From contig NC_049984.1 of the NCBI RefSeq assembly GCF_000003815.2, forward strand, positions 13,390,846 through 13,454,845: DNA of 64,000 nt. Reading direction: 5' to 3'. The notes beneath the pieces were generated by a model that saw only the letters and a program-made list of their open reading frames with translations, searched no databases and was not told where the DNA came from. Each line of letters starts with the position of its first letter. Positions within the stretch are counted from its first letter, which is position 1. The stretch is from Branchiostoma floridae (lineage: Eukaryota; Chordata; Leptocardii; Amphioxiformes; Branchiostomatidae). The translations under genes were made by a program, and so were the position numbers. Of the stretch, positions 1 to 12,119 are shown one piece after another.

Positions 1-3000
1 TCCGACGTTGCCTAGTGTTTTGCCCGAATATCTTATGTTTTATTTACCAAATATCTATATTCACTGTGTTACATATACTTTCAACTCCTTTTTTGTCCAT
101 GTGTGACTTACATAACATAAGCCAGAAACAATGATCTAGACTAATCTTATCGAACCTGACCACTTTTCCACAAATATTTTTTTTTTCCATATATGCCCGT
201 AATCTCAGAAAAAAAGTGAGTTGTCACTTAATTGAAAACTTGTATAGTAAACCTGAATATGGACAGTAACTTGAGATGATAAAAATACTACAAACAGGAA
301 GTCTCTAACATAACATGAACTAGAGAACAACACAACTTTTGGACACACTGAAATACGCATTGCCACTCCTGAGGACAGCTGGAGGAATTTCATTGGAGTA
401 ATTCCTGATAGATTACACTAGTAACAGTACCATAAAGAGACAAATATCAACTTTCTTTCCCACCTTATATCTACAATGTAACATAAAAGGAATCATACTT
501 GAAATACTGCTAATGCCATGGGCATATGGGTTAGGACACATACTGGTCACGGCTAACACAAAAGGCATTTGCAGCATTTCATCACTTCATTCCTTCATTC
601 ATAGGTTCCTTCTGAGTACACGAATAATACAGAACCTACATATGGGTGTGCTGTTTTAGAATAGCACTGATCGTCAGGACATGCAGTTGTGGCTAGGGAC
701 TCAGTCAGCTAGTCTATCATACTTACAAAGATGTATGTTTGCAGGTACAAATTCCCTTATATAAAACCCAGGGCTCAAAATTCATATTTGGGAATATGTG
801 CACTGGTGCACCTGACCTTAACATCTAACTTTTAAGAAAATAATTTGTGCAGAACATGAAATTAAGTAGAATGTCAGGAAAAGTTGATTACAAACCTTAC
901 TGCATGCCTCCCTTCAGAGCTAGAAACTGAAATTCTATTGCCAACATACAATCATTGTAAACAAAACCAACTGCATGTAAAGAAAGGTTTCATCATTATT
1001 TCTGACACTTGAATGTCAAGAATATGGTATGTACTAGCTATACTGTACAGAATTACATAACCTTGAACAAATATCTAAGTGCACTTGTGTGCCCAATGTA
1101 AAATATAGGTGTATAGTACAGTACACCTCTGATTTGGGGCACCCTATATTCCCATCCCTGCCTTCTTATATAACAAAAAGTAGGGAGAGAGTCAAAAGAC
1201 TTAGATTTAGCATGTAAAAAAGGTAAGGCTGATTTTTGTAGGGATGATTGAAAAATTCATATGAATCCAATGCCTTTCTTGGGAGGTTGAAAACAAACTA
1301 CCATTGAACATGGCCATACAAAGTGTAATATGTTTTCCTCTAAAGAATATTAAATGCTTCAAAGTGGGATCATTCATATCAAGAGCATCTATGGACTAGA
1401 TAGCTAATAGCACTTTACTTTTAGAAATGAGGATGTTGGCCTGCAGTACCTGAAAATAGTGCTAGGGGGCCAAAATCGTCAGTTCCTTTGGGACCTCAAC
1501 AATTACCCACATACCAAAATTCACGTCATGTAGATTTATAATATATTTAAAATCCATCAAAAGGATCTTAATATGTAGGTGCAATAACACAGCTGAAAAC
1601 ACTACCAGACACTTGATTTGTTCATAGTCATGTGACTACAAATGTGTAACATGACACAGCCCCAATTCATTTAAACTTTAAAGGGCAAGGTAGCAAGGCA
1701 TACTGTACTGAAAGAGGAGATCAGGCATGTAACAATACAAGCTGGCCACTAGTGGAAACTTCTTGAGGCTTCTTGTATATATGCTTACGTTATATAGTTA
1801 TTCTTATAAGATTTAATATAATATAAACCCTATTCGGTTTGTATCTATTCCAAGTTAGCTGAAAAACAAGCCTGTACAGCTTTGAATCCAATAGTATAGA
1901 TGTAACAGATCAAAGTTAAAATTGCATGTGGCTAGGATTGATTGAGAATATAACCAGAGACATATGCGTCTACCCCAAACATATGCCAGACAAAAGCACC
2001 CACATGCTAAGTTTACAAGAATAGCAAGGCTTGTAGAAGGTCGACTGATAAAAAGCTTAACTTGGCCATTGATATCGCAGTCTTCCCGATATCTGTTTTG
2101 TAAACAACCACATGTACAAGGCTTTACAAAAATAGCAAGGCTCAACTATCTTGTCATCGTACTGCTGCATTCTTACCAAAAACATGCTGATTAACACAAA
2201 TACAGAGTAACTCTTGGATGTACATAATCCATTTACACAAAAGAGCAGAATACAATTATGAGGCCCTTTCCCCAAATTAAGCACCATGCATTTTTCACGA
2301 GCACATAAAGGCTTCTGGTGCTTGCAGATTCAATTAATTCTTACTACAACTTCCAAAATGTTAAGGAATACTAAAAAATCCTTCCACTGTTTGGGATATC
2401 TAAAGCTGTCCATGGTCACTATAAAATAAAGCACTACTTGACTTGTCATGCCCAATATTAATACTGCATGAAATGGTCGACATTCACTGAATATCTTTTC
2501 TTTCATGTTAGTTGTACCCTAACTGCAGCATTGATACATCATTAAAATCACTTCACGCAAACAATAACCTCAATAACTAGCACCAAATATTCTGCTGACT
2601 TCCAGATTATACCTTAAACCTTTCCTGAAAAAAAAAAGCTCTGAACAAGCTTTCACATTATTTTCCCCCATTATCATCCATGGGAATCCCTAATATACTT
2701 TTAATTGGCAACAGCAAACATGATTTGTAATGAAAATTTCCAGCGAGTGCATGTTAACGGCTGTTTTATGAGAAACGCTGTGGTTTCGGTACATTGGACT
2801 TCGCCACCCTATGACAATTACGACTGGCAAACGCTGCTGTGAGAGGTTGGGGTAGTGATTACACATCTGAGTGCTTCACCTAAAGCAATGCCCACAGCAG
2901 GGACATGTTTCCTTCCAACATGAACATCCTAAGGTTTCATTATGAACATCACATTGTTTGATTAAATTCTAGCTTTTGTTACTGAAGCCAACCTTTGGAA

Positions 3001-3323
3001 AAGACTAAAATTATAAAAGAGTGTAGTGGGTTTCCCCCCCTCCGCATGTTTAGTGTTGTAGTCTCCTCCAAAATGCCGCTTGTGCTACTCTGCATCTTTC
3101 ACCCAACCTTCCTCCTCAACCATCTTCCATCTCCTACACATATTTATCCAACATCCGTCACCATACCAGAAGAAAAAATCCATTCCCTAAGAAAGTAAGA
3201 CACCGGTTTGGGGCTTGATGAGGAAGAGATGGCATGTACATGGTGTAGTGGTAAGTATGGTAGGAAGGAAAGAAACATTGTTTCTGAAAAACCGACAGAG
3301 AGAAGCGACGGTTTGGTACTTAC
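1..3323. other. Presumed first intron of CMIP, no exon recognised
   Basis: AT-rich sequence downstream (minus strand) of the CMIP first-exon donor. I looked for the next PH-domain exon of CMIP on the minus strand and did not find it, so it probably lies beyond the left edge. The stretch holds a dispersed repeat copy at about 1447-1600 and a direct repeat of about 45 bp at 1984-2031 and 2092-2142, both copies ending in AATAGCAAGGCT. Nothing else stands out. Confidence 0.5.
1447..1600 (+). repeat. Dispersed repeat containing GCTAGGGGGCC, copy 1
   Basis: This copy shares the order GCTAGGGGGCC(T)AAAAT, then GGACCTCAA, then CCAAAATTCA with copies near 22600-22735 (inverted), 32815-32930 and 56760-56860. 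All copies are non-coding and diverged. The element class is not recognised. Confidence 0.55.
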
Positions 3324-3554
3324 CGAGGCCGACCGGATCTCGCCTTGGTCCAGTATGACATGATGCTGTTCCCATCTCCGTAAGTACTTGGAGCTTAAAA
3401 TCTTGCTGACCAGTGTCCGCGTATGGTGTAGCCAGCAAATCTGGACGTCTCCCTCGTGGAGTAAGGCGTATCTCGTTCCAGCAGCGACGGTAAAACCCGT
3501 CTTCGGGCCGCCACTGTTGCTAGTCGTGTTTCCCGGTTCTGAAGCGTTCGCCAT
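3324..3554 (-). CDS. CMIP: CMIP (C-Maf-inducing protein) orthologue, first coding exon, partial gene
   Basis: This exon encodes 77 residues from the first good ATG (A at -3, G at +4), ending at a strong donor (GTAAGTACC) in phase 0. After a low-complexity start rich in N, S, T and G, residues about 31-68 read ALLHEGDVQICWLHHTRTLV and then SKILSSKYLRRWEQHH. This matches the start of the PH domain of vertebrate CMIP (LLQEGDIQVC, SKILTSKFLRRWEPHH, recalled). CMIP is a PH and leucine-rich-repeat adaptor in T-cell and kidney signalling in vertebrates; its role in an invertebrate is not known to me. The remaining exons are off the window. It is transcribed away from GAN, leaving a 14-kb head-to-head intergenic region. 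The vertebrate N-terminus is longer and unlike this one. Confidence 0.87.
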
Positions 3555-3793
3555 TTTGCGTGTGTTGTTATTGCACGGGCAGCACCCACCTCCGACCAAC
3601 CGGAGTCGAATGCGCGACCCCTTCGCCGCTCACTCGCAAACCTCTCTAAGGAAAACCACTGTCATACTTCTGTCCACTATTTTCTCGAGACAACAGTCCG
3701 TTCGATGTCCCAAACAAGCAGGAAAGACGGTCACAGATGGCCTTATCGTCTGGTTTTCTCTCCGCTGTACATCCGAGTACAGTTGGGCTGGGC

Positions 3794-3815
3794 GTCACGT
3801 GACCCTCTGACGTCA
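3794..3815. promoter_or_regulatory. Paired palindromic E-box and CRE in the CMIP promoter
   Basis: GTCACGTGAC (3794-3803) is a perfect palindrome with a CACGTG core of the USF/MYC/MITF type. Five bases later comes the full CRE palindrome TGACGTCA (3808-3815), of the CREB/ATF type. They lie 240-260 bp upstream of the CMIP start codon. A TATA-like AT block sits beside them at about 3824-3833. Function is inferred from position and motif only. Confidence 0.5.
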
Positions 3816-4573
3816 GTGCCTTCGGCTATTTATGGAACTCGAGTTGGACAACGTGAGGAGTCCGGGAAGAAGTGTCTGAAACACTCTATTCTCAAAGTAC
3901 GAGTCAAACTAAATCTTTGACATATGATAACAACACAAGACACAAACGTGCGTGTTGCTTCCCAACGAACACCGTTCCCCAACTTTTTGTTCTTTCCCAG
4001 ATTGTCAAATAATGACAAGCGATGCTCACTGAGTCAATAGAAACCACCGGTAAACGGAAGAAGTCGATGCGTCAATGAGTTATTCACTTAGGTAACAAAG
4101 TTTTCTACCCCACATGTTCACACCGGTAGCAATTGGATGAATCGTTCTAATCGTCTGAACTATTTCCCACGTAAGAATCTTACAAAAAAGGTTTGACGTA
4201 TATAAATGAGTCTGTAGTTCGTAGCAAAAGCCAACCAATTTGCTATCTAACGCTAACGTTATGACTGGACTTTCGGTTTATGCAAATTGCTTAACGTAGT
4301 TTCCTGTATAGTCTTGCTTCATGATAACGGAGGGTGACTGTGAAAGCGTTTTTTGTAAAGACAGATCGCTGCACCAACAAGCATAACGTTTCCCAATCCA
4401 TGCTAAATGCGGTAGCACCATTCCGACACGACCAGAAGTATATGTTAATTTTCATTTGTCAGTGCCCGTGGCCTGAGATAGAAAGCTGTTTATTTTTCCG
4501 GTCTTCAGGGATGAAAGACGTCAGTGCCACGCTAATCCTCTCACGGCCCGTGCAGATGAGGTACCTGGGACAA

Positions 4574-4612
4574 CTCGCGGTTTCCTGACAGTCAATCAGA
4601 GAAAACCGCGAG
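4574..4612. repeat. Short hairpin CTCGCGGTTT / AAACCGCGAG
   Basis: Ten-base arms flank a 16-18-nt loop that contains TGACAGTCAATCAG. The hairpin sits in a GC-richer stretch with a GC box (GGGCGGG) and a CRE-like TGACGTC about 40-50 bp further on, so it may be promoter-associated. Confidence 0.4.
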
Positions 4613-5288
4613 CAAAGTAACCTCCCGAAACAGACTTGGAGAGGGCGGGTCGTGACGTCTTATGAGTGATTTAACTGCCGAAGTTCCTCACGTGGCTCTC
4701 CCCGACGTAATAACACGGAACGTATTTACAGTGCGAAAGAGAAAAATATGTACATAGCTCCTCAAGTAACAGTTACTTAAATGCGTCTGCACTGATGACG
4801 CGTTTGAACTAAGTATACTGCAGCGTGTATATTTTGGTTACAATGTATAAAAGAAATGTTAGATTGCAGTAGATCCTCCTGATGTATTCCTGTAATTCAC
4901 TCAGTGATAGCAAATCTTCATGTCATACTTGGGCCGGAATACCGGTCCATGCAGGTGTTCCGGACGGTCCATATCACTTACAGTGTCCCCGGGGCCCACG
5001 GTAGAAGTTGTCTTGTGCAGACTTCAAGTGCGCCCGTCGGTCGAAAATCATGCGAATACCGGATTTGGAAGTTGGAATTGATGTTATGTCATACCCGTGA
5101 CGCGAAAACCTTCGATACGGGTGTTCCGGACCGGACCATAACTTCCGTATCACACAGGCTCGAAGTTTGTATCACACAAGCTTCCTTCGAGTAAATCGAA
5201 CTATTTCGAGCGGGCCGAGTGCGGCACAGATGGCAATTCTAATACCTGATTCGGACGTTGGAACATTGCTGTTGTAACACTTTTTCTT

Positions 5289-5660
5289 CGAGGGCACCAA
5301 ATTTGTTCAACTTCTGGCTCATTTCGCATCAAAACATGGGTTTTCTCAGGTGGGTATGACTTAAATAAAATACAACGCGGTGTATTCCGCATCACCCTCG
5401 GTCCCAGCCCTCCCGCGGGTCGGGCTGGTACCGGATACACCGTGTTGTATTCTATATTTACATCATTCTATTCGAGGACGACAAATTTTCTCAACTTCTG
5501 GTGCATTTCATTGAAATGTGTGCTTTTTTCGGGTGGGTATAGATGTAGCATAAATGAGATAAAGGCAGCGGCGCATAGAGACGATGCGGTCAGAGTGACC
5601 TGTTGGTAGGTTCACTGAAATACAACACAGTGTATCACTTTCGGTTCGATTGAGACACCA
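5289..5660. repeat. Two-unit tandem repeat (period about 184 bp) with nested palindrome
   Basis: A block starting CGAGGGCACCAAATTTGTTC at 5289 recurs diverged at 5473 (CGAGGACGACAAATTTTCTC), both followed by CAACTTCTGG and later GGTGGGTAT. Between them a palindrome spans 5369-5451, with AATACAACGCGGTGTATT on one side and ATACACCGTGTTGTATT on the other, and CAGCCC/GGGCTG inside. The AATACAACAC-GTGTAT motif appears a third time at about 5619. It is likely a transposon-derived composite. Confidence 0.5.
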
Positions 5661-5994
5661 CTATAGCATTATTATGACACCCTTTTGATTGATATGTGAA
5701 ATTTCCGTGCAGATCACGTGAACATAAAGTATTGCTCAAGTGAACATGAAGTACTACAAAATGCACGAGTCAATGGAGCAGTCTTAATCAATATTAATTG
5801 AGATTTTCGACGCTTTGCAAGCATTGTTTTCAAAGTCTTTACTTTCACGGGGCAAAACGAAAAAAAAGCGATATGGGGCCAACCAGCAACAAGTTGGCAT
5901 CTGCAACCACAAAAAACTTTCTTGTGGATTAGGATACATCGCATTAGAAAGGCCAAGAATGCATTTTTCTGAATTCTGACATTGCGAACATATA

Positions 5995-6174
5995 GGTCGT
6001 GCGATCGTCGTACGATTTTTATGTCGAAGGCTTTTCAAGCAGGCCATGGCCAACCACTGACATGGATCCAAAACAGCATTTTGTGTACCAAGACAGGTGA
6101 ACTTTGCAGAAAACGTACATTTTTGTCCTTCAAAATGCCTGAGGTGTTAGCGATCGCACGACGATCGCACGACC
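5995..6174. mobile_element. 180-bp TIR element flanked by TA (MITE)
   Basis: The ends are near-perfect inverted repeats: GGTCGTGCGATCGTCG at the left and its reverse complement at the right. TA lies directly outside both (5993-5994, 6175-6176), the target duplication expected of Tc1/mariner-type insertion. There is no coding capacity. A diverged relative lies at about 17866-18075. Confidence 0.75.
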
Positions 6175-7856
6175 TAACAGGAATATGGCACCGTTCTCCT
6201 TCCTTTGCACATAAACATTTGCTCCAGAACCTGTCGATAAACCGATGCTTCTTTCACTTAGTTCTGTCCAGAAGGGACCGCAACTTTGGCAGCCTCGATA
6301 GCTGGTATAACGTTATAACGTTGCGTGTCCAAACTTTCATTGACTGACAGATCGGCGTCACGTGGGACATGCGCAATTCCAGCACTCGCATAATCGTTAC
6401 ATATGTATCAGTGGTATTCTAATACTAGTAAATTCACATACATCATCATTTGTTTGTCCGGTAAACCACCTTTAGAAGTAAAACATTAACTTTGTAAAGT
6501 AAATTTTATGGATAACATCCGCCCGCTCATTACTTTTCTGATTTCACAAAAAACATGAATTTTTTTCTTCTTTGGGGATTTGAAACATTTGCTTTTTTCA
6601 TAGAGCTACTTCTTATATAGTGCTATACCCTTGGACTGTTGAATCCTATACTGCACCGGTTTCCATATGTCTGTTGTCCCCTGCCCTCGTCAAATTGTCA
6701 TCAATGTTTATACCCCCTCCATGTATGTATATTGGGGTTAATCCCTACTGTGAACTCGGAAGGCTGGGTGGGTTATATTTCTTGTCGTGTTGTCAGTTTC
6801 AGGAGTCCATCTGGTCGTACGTTAAAGTGGTAACCGTAACGGGTTGGGTGTACTTCGAAGTGTTACAGGTCGGTGGTTATTTTGTTGCACTGCTATCAGT
6901 TGGTCTCAACAGATAAACACCCAACAAAGTACGTATGTCCTCTGTTGTTCGGGAGCAAAGATCAAAACACTCCCTGGGAAAAGTTCAAAAGAAATCGAAT
7001 GTCTCACATCCCCGTGAAATATTTGGTTTGTTTGGGGATATGGCGTGTGTCGGTCAATATTGGCTATGGGAAAATCATAGTTAACATCAGCCCTACAGCG
7101 TCGGCTATGGATAAACTATCCTACTCTCTGCCGCATATAAAGTCACATCTGTAAGCTGACTCTGGTAACTTGTTTACATCGCAAAGTTCTTTTCTGTGGA
7201 TACGACTCTCTTCTGCACTGCGCATTAATCTAGCCTCTCTTGTTTTTCGCTGCCTGGACATTGTATATCTCCAGCTCGGGGAACCACCATACCATAGCCA
7301 TCACCATAGCCTTATCCTGCACCACAACAGTTGATGCTCGTCAGTCCGAAGTCGCCCAGGTGCCCCGGCAAGTTGAGGTCATTGACCTCGTCGGGCAGAC
7401 CAGTTGTCTTTAGACTATACCACACTTCTTTCAGGAAGGGGTGTCGGCCAGTTATTCCTCTACACTTGAAAAAAAACTCCTAAGGGGGTAATAAGATCGA
7501 GGTAATAATTTTGTATACGAGGAGAAGCCAACTCATCAGTCAGCAGGCAACTCAGTAACTGAAACTTTCAGTCCCATGCTGATCCTCTGTTTTGAAAGAG
7601 GCTTTCCTAGCTCTTCGTTTGATACATTCAGTTGATTGTTTCATCATTTGTTGACCTGTGAACACCGCAACACCGCAAGAAAATAAAGTATTTGATAACG
7701 GGTACCCTCGCCGTGCTCGACCTCGCAGACAAACTACTTCACTGAGAATACAGGGCTTAGCAAGTTAAGAGGCTAAAGGTTGTTGTTCCAATAATAATAA
7801 CTTGTTTTAATTGATTTGTGATAGTCAATTTGGGCCCGGTTGGCTCCAAAGCAACA

Positions 7857-8052
7857 TACTGTAAAGGGGGAAATATTCGCGGTGGTTTTATGCTGGCGGT
7901 TTTCACTGTGACCTCTTCACCGAGAATCTACAAACACCACAAACTGTCCGCCTACCCGCTTGTTTCAACCGCGAACCTAAAACCACTGCGAGCACTCCAT
8001 TTTCTCCATGCCGCAAAACTAAGTCCCCGCCAACATTTCCCCTTTAACAGTA
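7857..8052. mobile_element. TACTGTAAA-family MITE, short subfamily, copy A1
   Basis: The left end TACTGTAAAGGGGGAAAT and the reverse complement of the right end (TACTGTTAAAGGGGAAAT) match. The interior carries GCGGTGGTTTTA and its complement AAAACCACTGCG. It is non-coding. Relatives occur at 8588, 13502, 29091, 36817 and 38106. Confidence 0.75.
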
Positions 8053-8442
8053 TCTTCTCTGCCGTAGACTACACTGTAAAGTGCACATACGACAGGTGCC
8101 AAGTCATTGTTAGTGCAGCAGCCAAGTCATTGCTAGTGAAGCAGTTATCCCCTTCATTGCTAGTAAAGTAGTTATCCTACTACACTTTCCTGTATAGTAG
8201 AGCCTTCGCGGTTTGGAGGCAGGAATCCGTGTCACGATTGTATTGAAAACATTCCATCAAGCAGTGGTGTGCGTCACACTTTGTCCATGACGTCACGGGA
8301 GCCCGCACCACAGACATGCCCACTCTTCTCGTGACCGGAGCCAGATGGTGCCAATGACGAGTGTGTCGTCCAGATGGGAACATCCTCTAGGCCCTTTTCA
8401 TATACCCAGACCGTAGTGATGTACTGTAAAATGCTCTCTAAG

Positions 8443-8578
8443 CAGAGGTTGAGTCGCGGAAATATAGTTGTAGTAGTCGGGAAATTTACAGTATTCCTCG
8501 TAAGAGGAGCGCGCCTGTAAATGTCTCGAGTCTCGACTACTACTAGTACTACTATATATCTTCGCGACTCAACCTCTG
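8443..8578. mobile_element. 136-bp TIR element CAGAGGTTGAGTCGCG
   Basis: The arms are inverted repeats of about 40 bp beginning CAGAGGTTGAGTCGCG and continuing with related GTAGTAGTCG tracts. The element sits just before MITE copy A2. I could not read a convincing target-site duplication. Confidence 0.65.
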
Positions 8579-8587
8579 ATTGAAGAG

Positions 8588-8784
8588 TACTGTAAAAAGT
8601 GTAAAAGGAAATGCTAGGATTGGTTTTACGTTCACGTTTTTTACGGTGACCTCTCCACCGTGAACTTAAATCCACCGCGTACATGGCATTTTTATCCGCG
8701 AACTTAACACACCGCCTCGAACACTTCATTTTCTCCCCACTATAGCAAAATTAAGTCCCCGCAAACCTTTCCCCCATTACGGTA
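8588..8784. mobile_element. TACTGTAAA-family MITE, short subfamily, copy A2
   Basis: It begins TACTGTAAAAAGTG and ends CCCCCATTACGGTA. Internal GTGACCTCTCCACCGTGAAC and GTCCCCGC blocks match copy A1 in the same order. The ends are more diverged than in A1. Confidence 0.65.
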
Positions 8785-11519
8785 CTTCGGGGTTAATTGG
8801 ACTCGACGACGGTAAAGGTAAAATGGCCGACCTGGCACTGAGGACAAAGCATGACGCTTTTTTTTTCGTCAGGAATTAGGGCAATGCGGCTTCGCTAGGG
8901 CTCGTGTATTCTAGCCAAGCGCACCGGCGGGTCATCCCTTCTCTTCTCGATAAGTGTGTTGGGTTCTTTTACGTACAGACGTTTGATGCCATGAGCTACT
9001 TAACGTGTGGCCCGCCGGCTTTCAATCCCCATCTGAACTTCTGAGTACAACCTCCAATCGTGTTCTGTACGATCTCCAATCGTGTTTTAGTGGTAGCAGG
9101 TCTATCGTTAGTCACAGTTTACCAGTACTAGCACTCTGAAGCGGCCTAGTGTATCACTGCAGAAATATGCTCCGTCAACTGCCGCACTACAATCGACTCA
9201 CTATCTCTCAGTCGGGCAAGGTCAACTCGTATATAGACTGCAGTACACCAAAGATCGATAAAGACATGAAGACGACGGATGTATGGTTTGCTTCTGTACG
9301 TCAGAACTTCATGTACATAGTATCGACATAGCAACCCGTGACCCCAAGTTGAGTCTGGTGCTTAGATTAGTCTAGAACCGTGACGTCCAAAGCTGACAGG
9401 AGCTCGGGGTGATTAACGGCAGTAACTTAAGGAGATGGGAATCGATGTACTTAAGAATTATCGCCCCGACAGCTTCCTTAGTTCTGAATGGGGTCTGCAC
9501 TGGCTCTTGTGAAAGATTCCAGAAGCGGTAAACCAGCTCAGATGCACGTGCTGATACCGGCTGGAGCGCTTCGACTCCGTCATAAGACACATTAGGTCAA
9601 CGAAGATGTGCATTAATTTACACGTGCAACGGACGACATTCTGGATAGATGACGCGCTTCCATCGATCCTTTGTTTATATATAATACAGAACTTCTGTCT
9701 TCTTGGGCCACGTCGTACATCGAGGATGCATGGTAAGACGAATATAGTTCTTCCTATAGCTACACCTGCAGCAGTTTAAGGCCTGTGACACCTGTAGATT
9801 CTCAGTCGAGCAGTTATATGGCCATAACTTTTGATGTAACCATCTGTTTTCAACAATTTTTGGCCAGTTAACGTAATTCACCCATATTCAAAATATGATG
9901 ACAAGAAAATTGTGCATCCTCAATATTTTGGGTTTAAAAAACCATTTTTTGGTAAAAAATAGGGATGCTATTAAAATGGGTCTGTGCCCACTATGAAATG
10001 ATTGTCTAACTGAGTCATATTTTCTGGAGTAATAGATTATATCTCTGTGATATCTAATATGCCAGGGGATCGTGCCGCTATACCTAGGTAAGGCTCGATT
10101 TTGGGCCAAAAACAGAATTTTTTGACAATTTTTTGGTATTTTTCGTACAAATATCAATACAGCCACGGAAATCAAAGATATTGCAAGAAGACCCGCTTGA
10201 TTTCTGAAGGTCTAAGGCTTAATGAACCTAAATCTGCCCAAAACTCGTAATAAAACTGGTGCCCTGATGTGGGCAGGGGCCGACGAAACACTACTTACCC
10301 TACAAGAACTGCACCCAAGTAAGACATGTTTGACTGTACGTAACGTTAACCGATAGTAAAATATGAATGTTTTATGGCTGTATCTGTTAAATCGCTGTCG
10401 TATCAATGCGAAATTTCGCAAGCAGTTAGCCTTATAAGGCATCAGTTAACTGCCATACAATCATTTTGGGCTAGAAATACCGATTTATAGCATTACTTTG
10501 CTGCTTCCTTGAAGTATGAGCGCCTCGCTGTTTTCCCGCCACTCCACACCCGGGGGGGTCGGAACACATGTTCGGACTGTACCACTTGCAGCTCTCGCGG
10601 GGGTGCCCTTTTGTTAACCGCTTCTAGTTATGCCGATATTTGATAAATACTAGATCAATATCTTTAGCATTCAACATTAATAAGTCTCAAGAAGTAGTTA
10701 GTGTGGCCCGTGCATCGTAAGTTCCTGTTTTCGCAATGTAACATTAGGTACTGACATTGGACCGTTCTAAAAACGCTCCGGCCCGGCGGGGTTACCTGAG
10801 GTCACGCAGTGGTTCGAATTTCATGTTCGACCAAAATTGTCACAGGCCTTAAACTGCCTGTGTGATAGAGATAAACACAAGCATGCCTAGTAACCGCACC
10901 AGTGAAGGCAGGTGTGTTTTCGCTTTTGTGTTACAACAGTACCTTTGGGCGGTTTACGTGACTTGCGTTTGCGTGCCATGGCTATCTCTGTGACAGATCG
11001 TCCTAAACTTAGTAAACAAAGCAACACACTCTTGAGTCTGCACTCTTTCATAAGGGACGCTTTGAAGAACGTACAACAAGTCATGCACTGCAACCGAAGT
11101 AGACCTATGTCTATGTCTGTCCCTCAAAATGTTGTCCAAATTGTATAAAATTCCCCGACGCTGCTGCCTCTCGTCTAACACTTTCCAAGCCACCACGCCA
11201 ATCAATAAAGATAATAAATTCCTAAACTCTACTGGTGGTATGCATGTTGTTCAAGTAAAGCGGTCATGTCACTGGACTGCGCCAACTTTGCTGTGAGTTT
11301 ATGCCAATTTCCCCTTGCTGACGTGCGACACATGTACACGTGTATGAAGCCCATGTGAGCAAAACAAAGTGGCCCGGAATGTTACATTATCAGTTTCGAT
11401 ACATAAGACGTCTTTGTTGGAGATCACAGTGTTGCAACGAAACTAAAAACCAATTTACAATGATTTTATATAGAAAGATATTTGTAGTGATATTATAGCC
11501 TTGGACACAGCCGTATCAT

Positions 11520-11580
11520 AGCTCCCGAGTCTCTTCTATCATCTCCACATGGAATAACAGTCAGAAGAGATTCGGGAGCT
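11520..11580. repeat. 61-nt hairpin with 18-bp stem
   Basis: AGCTCCCGAGTCTCTTCT pairs with AGAAGAGATTCGGGAGCT with one mismatch around a 25-nt loop. The size would suit a small precursor hairpin, but a tiny foldback element is as likely. Confidence 0.55.
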
Positions 11581-11587
11581 AAAAATT

Positions 11588-12048
11588 CTGGATATGATTT
11601 TTGGACCATATGGATGACGTCATTAAATTTAATTGCCCCTTTTTTTAAGAGAAAATACAGCATTTTGGTACATACCGCTGCAATAGCACTTTGTTTTTTT
11701 AAATGTTTTTCAAGTGCATGATGATGAAAGATACAAACGTGCGTTCACACATCTCGATATCTACTAATTGTTTGGAATTGTTAGTAAATGATGTTTTTAG
11801 ATTTTAAAAAACATTTATTTTCTGATAACTACAGATAATTAGTAGTCTAATAACTACAGATAATTAGTAGATATCAAGATGTGCAAACGTACGTTAGCTT
11901 TTATCATTATGCACATGAAAAACATAGTTTCATTGCTGTTGTATGTGCTGTATTTTCTCTGAGAAAAAAAGATAAAAGGGGCAATAAAACTTTATGACAT
12001 CATCATTATGGTCCCAAAAAATTATCTTTAGAATTATTTCATGTCCAG
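11588..12048. mobile_element. 461-bp foldback element with long inverted arms
   Basis: The left arm (from CTGGATATGA through TTTTTGGACCATA, then AATTGCCCC and GAGAAAATACAGC) is repeated inverted on the right (GGGGCAAT, TATGGTCCC, CATGTCCAG). The arms are about 200 bp and meet near 11820 around AGATAATTAGTAG motifs. The centre has no open frame. It is probably a long-TIR non-autonomous DNA transposon. Confidence 0.7.
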
Positions 12049-12119
12049 CTATCATTGTTAAATATAACTCCATTCTTCCTTAATTCAATAATTAGAAAAC
12101 AATGGAAGGTCAAAATGCC

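Noticed and set aside
3144-3323. Extension of the CMIP exon beyond 3324
   Set aside because: The frame continues, but the strong donor GTAAGTACC at 3323 and loss of family similarity after it mark the exon end.
9372-9590. 72-codon minus-strand frame (starting MSYDGVEALQPV)
   Set aside because: Its composition looks protein-like, but I recognise no family, and no paired splice sites or neighbouring exons were found.
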